Assembly: GCA_029260495.1 (NCBI GenBank)
Contig: JAJDDD010000016.1
Span: forward strand, 228,346-292,345
Direction: 5' to 3'
DNA length: 64,000 nt
DNA from: Phycisphaerales bacterium
GTDB taxonomy: Bacteria; Planctomycetota; Phycisphaerae; Phycisphaerales; UBA1924
Shown: positions 26,267 to 32,747 of the stretch, in pieces
Position numbering within the stretch: position 1 is the first letter of the stretch
Layout: each line of letters starts with the position of its first letter
Notes under the pieces: model-generated
The model's input: only the letters and a program-made list of their open reading frames with translations
Told to the model about the DNA's origin: nothing
Databases searched by the model: none
Program-made: the position numbers and the translations under genes

Positions 26267-27325
26267 ATGATTGAGAAATACACCTACAAGCCTGCCATGA
26301 GCCTGTTCGCCGCGATGGCGATCACCGTGGCCTCGATGGCGCCCCATCCAGCCAATGCGGCGCCACCCGGCGCCAGGCCCGACGCCGTAGTCGAGAGCGT
26401 TCCCGTCTACACACGTTCGATGGAGATCGACGGCACAACGATTTACTACCGAGAGGCCGGAGCGGATCGGCACGACGCGGATGAGCCGGTCATCGTGCTG
26501 TTGCACGGCTTCCCAACCAGCTCCCACATGTTCCGTGACTTCATCCCGAAGCTCGCGGACGAGTACCGGGTCATCGCACCGGACTACCCCGGCTATGGGC
26601 TCTCGGACTCTCCGCCCGCGGACGAGTTCGAGTACACCTTCGACAACATCGCCAGCATGATGGAGGAGTTGCTCGACCGCGTCGGCGCTGAGAATTGGGT
26701 GCTCTACCTGCAGGACTACGGCGCGCCCGTGGGATTCCGCCTCGCCACCAAGCATCCCGAACGCGTCGCCGGGCTCATCGTTCAGAACGGGAACGCGTAC
26801 GAAGAAGGTCTGCCTGATTCGTTCTGGGGGCCATGGCGCGACTACTGGAAGAACCCCAAGGACCAGGCTGCGATCCAGCACCTCGGGAGCCTTCTCACGC
26901 TGGAAGCAACGACGTGGCAGTTCACGCACGGCACCCGCATCCCCGATGCGATCAGCCCCGACAACTGGCTTGTCGTGCAGCCTCTGCTCGATCGGCTGGG
27001 CAACGTCCATGTCCAACTCGAACTCGCGTACGACTATGGCAGCAACCCGCCTCGCTACCCGCAGTGGCAGGCCTACCTCCGCGAGCACCAGCCTCCGACA
27101 ATCATTACCTGGGGGCGTCACGATGAGATCTTCCCTGCATCGGGAGCGCTGCCGTACCTGCGCGATCTGCCCAAAGCCGAGCTGCACCTGCTGGATACGG
27201 GCCATTTTGCACTTGAAGAGGACGGTGATCTGATCGCGGCACTCGTGCGCCGCTGGCTTGAACGCGAGGTCGTCGGGCATAGCACCGAGACAAGCACACA
27301 GGCGTCCACAGACGGGCGTCCGTAA
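26267..27325 (+). CDS. exported alpha/beta hydrolase, haloalkane dehalogenase/epoxide hydrolase-like
   Basis: 352 aa with a signal peptide (about residues 1-31, ending ANAA). Alpha/beta hydrolase fold: oxyanion motif [12 protein letters not shown] near residue 80, and a nucleophile elbow LQDYGAP near residue 150, in which Asp replaces the usual Ser, as in haloalkane dehalogenases and epoxide hydrolases. The acid GRHDEIFP and histidine GHFALEE are in place. The cap lies at about residues 175-255. AAGGAG precedes the ATG. Substrate unknown; the Asp nucleophile rules out ordinary esterase chemistry. Confidence 0.87.
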   Translation: MIEKYTYKPAMSLFAAMAITVASMAPHPANAAPPGARPDAVVESVPVYTRSMEIDGTTIYYREAGADRHDADEPVIVLLHGFPTSSHMFRDFIPKLADEYRVIAPDYPGYGLSDSPPADEFEYTFDNIASMMEELLDRVGAENWVLYLQDYGAPVGFRLATKHPERVAGLIVQNGNAYEEGLPDSFWGPWRDYWKNPKDQAAIQHLGSLLTLEATTWQFTHGTRIPDAISPDNWLVVQPLLDRLGNVHVQLELAYDYGSNPPRYPQWQAYLREHQPPTIITWGRHDEIFPASGALPYLRDLPKAELHLLDTGHFALEEDGDLIAALVRRWLEREVVGHSTETSTQASTDGRP

Positions 27326-27382
27326 CGCCGCAATGATGCGAAATCACTGTTCATAACAACGTCTTTTAAAAGGAGACACGCC

Positions 27383-27928
27383 ATGACACGCCTGAACCTG
27401 ATCGAACCGTCCGATGCCAACGAGCAAGCTGCAGAGTTGTTGAATTCAACAAAGCGCAAACTGGGCATTATCCCCAACATGACCAAGGCGATGGCCAATG
27501 CGCCTGCGGTCCTCGAGGGGTATCTCGGCCTCAGCGGAGCCCTCGGCTCCGGAGCGCTCTCGCCCCGGCTGCGCGAACAGATTGCGCTGCTCTCGGCCGA
27601 GACCAACGGATGCCGCTACTGCCTCTCGGCTCATTCGGCCGCAGGCAAATCCGTTGGTTTGAGCCAAGATGAGATCCTCAGCAGTCGCCACGGCGACGCG
27701 GCCGATGCCCGTGAAGACGCCGGTCTCAAGTTTGCCAGTGCGATCCTCGCTGAACGCGGTGGCGTGAGCGACGCCGATTTCAATTCGGTGCGCGAGGCGG
27801 GGTACTCCGACACCGAGATCACCGAGATCATTGGCAACGTCGTCGTCAACGTCTTCACCAACTACTTCAACCGCGCCGCGCAACCGACGATCGACTTTCC
27901 CGAGGTCGAGCCCGCCTGCGCATGCTAA
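27383..27928 (+). CDS. AhpD-like carboxymuconolactone decarboxylase family protein
   Basis: 181 aa with the alkylhydroperoxidase D core: LREQIALLSAETNGCRYCLSAH, i.e. the E...CxxCxxxH site near residues 71-81. Such proteins act as thiol-dependent peroxidases or decarboxylases. The segment EITEIIGNVVVNVFTNYFN is the typical final helix. AAAAGGAG precedes the ATG. It follows the exported hydrolase by 57 bases and probably shares its transcript. Confidence 0.9.
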   Translation: MTRLNLIEPSDANEQAAELLNSTKRKLGIIPNMTKAMANAPAVLEGYLGLSGALGSGALSPRLREQIALLSAETNGCRYCLSAHSAAGKSVGLSQDEILSSRHGDAADAREDAGLKFASAILAERGGVSDADFNSVREAGYSDTEITEIIGNVVVNVFTNYFNRAAQPTIDFPEVEPACAC

Positions 27929-28055
27929 AGGGCTCTGAACGGGCGGCGCAGGCCGACTCCAACAAGAGTGACACCGTGTCCGCGCGAAAGCGCCGGCGCG
28001 GCATTGAAGACAACGTGCGTTGCAACGCGTACCACCCAGATCCGAGATCAACAAG

Positions 28056-28436
28056 ATGAATGCGAACCAACTCAATGCAGCGGATCAGGGCGTGATCAGC
28101 TCTGTGATCCAGCGGTACATCGACGGAGCGAGATCGTCCGGCTACGAGACCATGGCAGCAGCGTTTCATGAGCAGGCGACCATCTTTGGATACCTCGGCG
28201 ATGACTTGATCGCGGGCCCCATCAGCGTGCTCTTTGACTGGCGCCAGGGAAACGGACCCGCGATGGGGCTCCGTGCCAAGATCGAGCGAATCGACGTCGC
28301 GGGATCGGTAGCCACGGTTCGACTCGAACTTGACAACTGGACCGGGCATCGTTTCACCGACCTCTTCACGCTACTGAGAGTCGATGGCGAGTGGAAGATC
28401 ATGCACAAGGTATTCCACTTGCACAAGATCCAATGA
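28056..28436 (+). CDS. NTF2-like (lumazine-binding-type) protein
   Basis: 126 aa from the ATG at 28056; a frame to 28020 lacks support. The cone-like NTF2/SnoaL fold is suggested by VIQRYIDGARSSGYETMAAAFHEQATIFGY, VRLELDNW and FTDLFTLLRVDGEWKIMHKVFH. It resembles the putative lumazine-binding proteins found beside TetR and AhpD-like genes. Role unknown. Last gene of the module. Confidence 0.8.
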   Translation: MNANQLNAADQGVISSVIQRYIDGARSSGYETMAAAFHEQATIFGYLGDDLIAGPISVLFDWRQGNGPAMGLRAKIERIDVAGSVATVRLELDNWTGHRFTDLFTLLRVDGEWKIMHKVFHLHKIQ

Positions 28437-29327
28437 CGGAATCAAAGAAACGGCGTGATCCGTTGAGATCGGAGTGCTGCGACCCACAACCAGGAAGTTC
28501 GCTCACGAAGATCAAGAATCCGCCACGCCTATCCCAATATGACAAGCAGAAGCCTTTGTTTCCAAGTGCTTCCGCTCTAATCGGGGCGAGAGGATTTGAA
28601 CCGCAATGGTGGGGCGGCAAGTCCGATTGATTGGAATACGCGTCTGGTTCCTCTGCCCGGCTAGGTCAACTCTGTTGTCTCTTGGACCGCATCTTGACTG
28701 GGCCCGGACTTGGCATGGAGCGGAAGGAGACCTACCCGACAAGCCCGCGCTGACGGACGAGAAACTACGTTTCCGCTACCTAGGAATGGGGCTACTCGTT
28801 GGTCTCTGGGCCCTATCGATCTGGTGGTGGTGAGACGTCCACCGTGACCGTCACTTGGACACAATCCCAGGATGTTGTGACCCAGCGATGGGCAACCGCG
28901 CATAGCAGCGTGCACTACAACTCAGGACGTCATTTTACTCAATCAGCGCCATAATGGCTCGCCGGATGGGACTTGAAAGGCTTGGCCACCGGTCGATGAT
29001 CCGGGTGAGTTCGAGGTCGTCGGGGCTCAGTGTGGCGGAATTTGTGACATCTATTTCTGAAATTGCCGTATTCCCCGGAGATTTTGCACCGTGTTCGAAT
29101 CCCCGTGGGGTCATTTGAGCTTGCTGCGTTGAAACACATGGGGCTGCACCGGGGGTACATATAGTTCCTTATTATTCATTGCACCTGCAATCGAGGCAGC
29201 GACCTGCAATTCGGGAAATAGGAAATCCGGACATCGGGCACAAGTCCGTATTTCGGCGATGTTAGCACCTGACAGAAACGATCCCGGCATCAGGGTTCGT
29301 TGCATAGCTTCAGATCAAAGTGGTCAT
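28437..29327. other. gene-poor region with tRNA-like remnants
   Basis: About 890 bases with no supported gene. Two short stretches look like decayed tRNA 3' halves: 28581-28606 on the minus strand (GGTTCAAATCCTCTCGCCCCG read from that strand, with a poor stem) and 29031-29113 on the plus strand (TGTGGCGGAATTTGTGAC...GTGTTCGAATCCCC). Neither has a matching acceptor, so both are read as remnants and not genes. Confidence 0.4.
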
Positions 29328-29591
29328 TTATCGATATTTTCCATTGAAGAACAGCGTAAGAGCGATTTCAGCGAAAGCGCTAAGCTCAACATATTCTGGT
29401 GTGTCCTTGAACGAATCAACGTATTCGTCGATGACGTTCGTTGGCTCTTGATCTTGAGAAAAAAATACACGGCGTAAAATTTCATCGGTGTGAGCGCGAC
29501 CAATGCGCGTGGTCATTCCTTTACCCGCAGCGCCGATTACTAGCTCCTCGATGATTTTCTTGTTGTCCATGGATTCTTCATCAATAGTCAT
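29328..29591 (-). CDS. small hypothetical protein, AT-rich
   Basis: 87 aa from the ATG at 29591 (a longer frame reaches 29675). Sequence begins MTIDEESMDNKKIIEELV and ends in a hydrophobic stretch ALTLFFNGKYR. No family recognised. Base composition is lower in G+C than the neighbours, and it follows the 189-aa gene on the same strand, so it is probably part of the same acquired segment. Confidence 0.5.
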   Translation of the reverse strand: MTIDEESMDNKKIIEELVIGAAGKGMTTRIGRAHTDEILRRVFFSQDQEPTNVIDEYVDSFKDTPEYVELSAFAEIALTLFFNGKYR

Positions 29592-29756
29592 TTGGGATTT
29601 GCCTGCTTTACACTTTGTGTGTGTGAAGTGCAAGATATTTGTTTGCACACAGATGTTTATCGAATGCGCCGGCATGCCGTGCAGGATGAACCCAGCGCGT
29701 TACGAAAGCACAGAATTTGGTTAAGGGAGAAAATCAGATTTAGCGAATAGCAGTAT

Positions 29757-30326
29757 CTATCTATCTCGCTCGTTAATCGCGTCATGCAAAGCTTTAAGCC
29801 GGCGTCGTGCCATGTCCGGCCCCAGGTTTAGAACTTCTGCAAGTTTATCGGCGATATCACCTTTAGACTTCAGAGTACCAGCTAGGATTTTCGGAACAAC
29901 GACTTGGAAGAGAGCGCGGAATGTCTCCCGCTCTTTCTGATTAAAGGGCAAGTCGTCAAGACCGCGAATCTGACGCAAAATATCTTCCGGATTTTCAGAT
30001 GTGTCTGCCAAAGCATGTTGCGCCTCTTCAACATGGTTGATTTTATTTCTCCGGCGGTTGCCCAATTTCTGAGCAAGTTGACGCGCACGTCTTTTGATGT
30101 GAAATCTCCAGCCCTGATTGTCGGCGCACCAGGTGGACTGATCCAACTCATCCAATAGCTCTCGCCGTACTGTTTCACCGGCGGAAGCAGGCTCGGAGTG
30201 AGAAGATGTTCTGGATGTAGCTTGTTGTTCGGCATAATTCAAAAGAGAAGGGTTATGAGCGCAGGCGTCATACCACGATCTTGGTGGGTCTTTCATCAGC
30301 TTGTCTACCCCAGACTTAGTGATCAA
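29757..30326 (-). CDS. hypothetical protein with C-terminal HTH-like segment
   Basis: 189 aa (TTG start; an ATG at 30296 would give 179). A middle basic stretch WRFHIKRRARQLAQKLGNRRR and a terminal GDIADKLAEVLNLGPDMARRRLKALHDA, which looks like a helix-turn-helix, are separated by an acidic linker. The layout faintly resembles a small sigma-like factor (basic region, linker, region 4-like HTH), but no motif proves it. AT-richer than surrounding genes. Function unknown. Confidence 0.55.
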   Translation of the reverse strand: MITKSGVDKLMKDPPRSWYDACAHNPSLLNYAEQQATSRTSSHSEPASAGETVRRELLDELDQSTWCADNQGWRFHIKRRARQLAQKLGNRRRNKINHVEEAQHALADTSENPEDILRQIRGLDDLPFNQKERETFRALFQVVVPKILAGTLKSKGDIADKLAEVLNLGPDMARRRLKALHDAINERDR

Positions 30327-30492
30327 ATTTTGCGATAAAGCGAGAGAGTGGGCTTTCGACCACCCCTCGCGGTGATCATTGACAATTCAACTTGATTTAG
30401 AAATGGAAGGTAGCGCGGCTGTGACCCGCGTATATCTGGTTCCTCCTTTCAAGCTATATGTTTCTTGGCATGAGGAGAATTACTGCATGAGA

Positions 30493-30696
30493 TCATGCGC
30501 GATCAGAACGAGCTTCACGGGGCCCACTACGGGAATCACGCCGTGTTTGATCAGAGCGCCGCGTTGAGGGCCGATCTGAACGATCTGTTTCAACGGGATC
30601 GCGCATGTCGCTAGACGCAGCGCGTCCACTATTATCGTAGGCGTCATTGCGAACACGATCACGGGAGCGTTCCGGGCGATTGTTGCGGTTATTCAT
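30493..30696 (-). CDS. small Arg/Asp/Ser-rich protein
   Basis: 67 aa, almost entirely polar: R, D, S and N make up most of it (NNRPERSRDRVRND, SDMRDPVETDRSDRPSTRR). AAAGGAG lies about 10 bases before the ATG, a strong ribosome-binding site that supports expression. Likely intrinsically disordered, with a possible nucleic-acid-binding role by composition; no family recognised. Confidence 0.58.
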   Translation of the reverse strand: MNNRNNRPERSRDRVRNDAYDNSGRAASSDMRDPVETDRSDRPSTRRSDQTRRDSRSGPREARSDRA

Positions 30697-31214
30697 GATG
30701 ATCCAAACTCCTTTTGAGTATTGATTGTTTCAGTCAGGCCTCTGTGGCCTTGCTTCACAACCGCAATGACACTTCGTGAGTAGAACTGGTACTCAAATTT
30801 GGAAAGAGAACAATTATTCCTGCTTAATGCGCGATCATTATTGTGCTGCAGGAACGCGCACATTTGTGCAGCGGGCTGCAGGGCCGATGTTCTGCGTCAC
30901 TGGGGATTGATTAGGGGTGGTGCAGGGCTAGGGACAAGGTTTTGACATCTGGCCTGTGTCAAAAACGGGAATCCCTACGTGCGCGACGATCCCTGAATTT
31001 ATGCCAGCATTCAGGTGTCATGTCGTCCTTCAACTGGTCCGTGGGCCCTTCTCAGATTCCTCAAAGGCTTGCCCGGACCATTGCGACAATACCCGCTCGC
31101 ATTGCGGGTGGTAGGTGATCCCAGGTGGCAACCACAAGATCTAGCTCCTCGATCGCGCCGTGTTCGCAACTGCTGGGACTGGTGCTGGGGGGGTGTCCCG
31201 AGTCGGTGTTGCTG
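30697..31214. other. 518-base noncoding stretch beside the integrase
   Basis: No supported gene. It contains a dyad at 30940-30964, CTGCAG-containing short repeats at about 30844-30890, and the left flank of the tRNA-like sequence. An isolated GCGGGTG at about 31105 is complementary to the 3' acceptor strand at 31276-31282 but is too far away for a normal tRNA. Confidence 0.45.
30940..30964. promoter_or_regulatory. inverted repeat, operator-like
   Basis: TTTTGACA and TGTCAAAA are perfect 8-base arms around a 9-base spacer. The size and symmetry fit a dimeric repressor or recombinase arm site. It is about 250 bases from the attachment-like sequence. Confidence 0.5.
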
Positions 31215-31283
31215 ATAGCGCCAGCAGGGAAAGCGTTCAGTTTCCCAAGCTGAATGTCGCCGGTTCGAGTCCGGTCACCCGCT
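31215..31283 (+). tRNA. partial tRNA-Gly(CCC)-like sequence, probable attachment core
   Basis: The anticodon arm TCAGT-TTCCCAA-GCTGA (anticodon CCC at 31244-31246), a perfect T-arm GCCGG-TTCGAGT-CCGGT and the 3' acceptor strand CACCCGC plus discriminator T are intact. The D-arm (TAGCGCC...AAGCG) is degenerate and the 5' acceptor strand is absent: the bases before TAGC do not pair with CACCCGC. This is the expected look of a displaced tRNA 3' end at an integration site. It overlaps the last codons of the integrase gene on the opposite strand. Not a functional tRNA. Confidence 0.72.
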
Positions 31284-32676
31284 TTGTGTCTGACGGCCCA
31301 TAAGGGCCGTTTTTCATTGGGTTTGTGATCTTTGTGTTGGCTTCTATTGCCGGCGTGTTCTCGCAGCTCGCCGCCCTGAATCGCCGGGATTCGCGCTCCA
31401 ACTGCTGGGGGTATGGCTGGGGGTTCGAGTCGGTCTTATTTCGCGCGTTTGCGTCCGTGGTCCCCGTCGCCCGATCATCTTCTCGCTCACAGTCCGTTCG
31501 GATGCTGGGGAGGGCGTCCACTGCTTTCGCTGTGTCTGTCAATCCGAGCACTGTGTAATGCGCGAGCGTGGTTCGGTAGTCGCCATGTCGCATGATCCTC
31601 TGTGCAATTTGCGGAGCAACGCCTGCGCGGGCGAGCTGCGTTCCCAATGTGGTTCGAAGCGCGTGAAGGTCGACCACTCGTCCATCCTCATCCTCAGTCA
31701 CAATATGGAGCTTGGGTCGCTTTCGCTTCCCTTTACCGATTATCACCGGTTCATCATTCGCATCGGTCACAACTTCTTCGCGAGCAATGCCTGCCCTGAG
31801 AAAGTCACGCAATCGCGTTCGGTCGGTCACCGTCTCAGAGAACACTCGAGCCCCTCCGAGCGCCGGCCTCTCGGTAAGCCGACGCCGCAGCGCCTCGGCC
31901 AGCTGCGGGTGCATGGGGATCACATCCACGCGTTTCGCCTTGCCGCCCCGAACTGTGATCGTCATTTCGCCAAAGTTCACGTCCGCCCACGTCAGTCGTT
32001 GTAAATCGCCTTTGCGCAAGCCGGCGAGCGCTGCGGCCATGTACCACGCTTCTCGCCCATGCTCGCGGGCGACGGCGATCAGTCTTCCGAGCTCGTCATC
32101 GGTCATCGGGCGACGGATGCGTCGTCGGTCACGCATCTCATCCTGTTTCGGCACGATACGCAGCGGGTTCACCTCGGCCCTGCCGGTCTTGACGCACCAT
32201 GAGTAGAACGCAACAGCAATTTGGCGCGCGAAATTTATCGACCGCGCTGAGAGCCCGGCGTCATTTAGCCGTCCCAAGTGGTGTTCGAGCACGTCAGCAG
32301 TCAGGTCCGAGAGTCTCGTCACATTCGCGCTGTCCATCAGACGGCCTAGGTGGCCGTCCTTTTGGTCAACGTGCCGTGGCGCCTGGCCGGCGTGACGACA
32401 ATGGCTGATGTAGGCATCGACGTGATCTGAGACCGGTTTTCTGCCTTCGGTGGCGAAGCGATCTCGGCCGGCGTCGATCACTCCGTCCCGCCGTAAAGCT
32501 GTGTCGGCGACGTGCTTCGACAAGATGCGCTCAGCCGCCGCCTTGTCAGTGGTTCGCGTCGAGCGCTCACGTCGCTTTCCGTTGTGGTCATACCACGTTG
32601 CGATCCACGGTCCTTGACCACCGCGCTTGTAGAGTGATCCCGTGCCCTTGCTTCGTGTTCGTTTCCGTCCAGCCAT
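31237..32676 (-). CDS. tyrosine recombinase/integrase
   Basis: 479 aa. N-terminal AP2-like arm-binding segment (GTGSLYKRGG, WIATWYDHNGKRR), a SAM-like core-binding domain (about 80-175), and a catalytic domain with R221 (AGLRKGD), K246, H338-x-x-R341 (LHALRTT), H364 (MRHGDYRTT) and nucleophile Y374 (LAHYT). A tail of about 90 residues follows, low in complexity, ending VTGLEPATFSLG, whose coding DNA is the reverse complement of the tRNA-Gly T-arm. Integrates a mobile element at a tRNA gene. Natural length without the tail would be about 390. Confidence 0.94.
   Translation of the reverse strand: MAGRKRTRSKGTGSLYKRGGQGPWIATWYDHNGKRRERSTRTTDKAAAERILSKHVADTALRRDGVIDAGRDRFATEGRKPVSDHVDAYISHCRHAGQAPRHVDQKDGHLGRLMDSANVTRLSDLTADVLEHHLGRLNDAGLSARSINFARQIAVAFYSWCVKTGRAEVNPLRIVPKQDEMRDRRRIRRPMTDDELGRLIAVAREHGREAWYMAAALAGLRKGDLQRLTWADVNFGEMTITVRGGKAKRVDVIPMHPQLAEALRRRLTERPALGGARVFSETVTDRTRLRDFLRAGIAREEVVTDANDEPVIIGKGKRKRPKLHIVTEDEDGRVVDLHALRTTLGTQLARAGVAPQIAQRIMRHGDYRTTLAHYTVLGLTDTAKAVDALPSIRTDCEREDDRATGTTDANARNKTDSNPQPYPQQLERESRRFRAASCENTPAIEANTKITNPMKNGPYGPSDTKRVTGLEPATFSLGN
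31293..31314 (+). terminator. intrinsic terminator after tRNA-Gly-like sequence
   Basis: ACGGCCC, loop ATAA, GGGCCGT, then TTTT: a perfect 7-bp stem with a T-run on the plus strand, 9 bases beyond the tRNA-like 3' end. On the minus strand the same bases encode part of the integrase tail. Confidence 0.75.
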
Positions 32677-32747
32677 TTGTTTGCCTTTCGTGTACAGCGC
32701 TCCGCCGGGGGATGAACTCCGGTCTGCGCGCGGCGTTCATCAACGTA

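Noticed and set aside
26231..27280. Minus-strand frame of 349 codons
   Set aside because: Exact shadow of the alpha/beta hydrolase gene, which carries full catalytic motifs, a signal peptide and a ribosome-binding site.
28581..28606. tRNA 3' end on the minus strand
   Set aside because: GGTTCAAATCC is tRNA-like, but no anticodon arm or 5' acceptor strand could be built.
29031..29113. tRNA-Leu-like sequence
   Set aside because: TGTGGCGGAATTTG resembles a tRNA-Leu D-arm start, but the T-stem has two mismatches and there is no acceptor partner for GGGGTCA.
31105..31111. GCGGGTG as the 5' acceptor strand of a tRNA-Gly interrupted by an intron
   Set aside because: It pairs with CACCCGC at 31276-31282, but about 100 bases separate it from the D-arm-like sequence and nothing supports an intron; likely chance.
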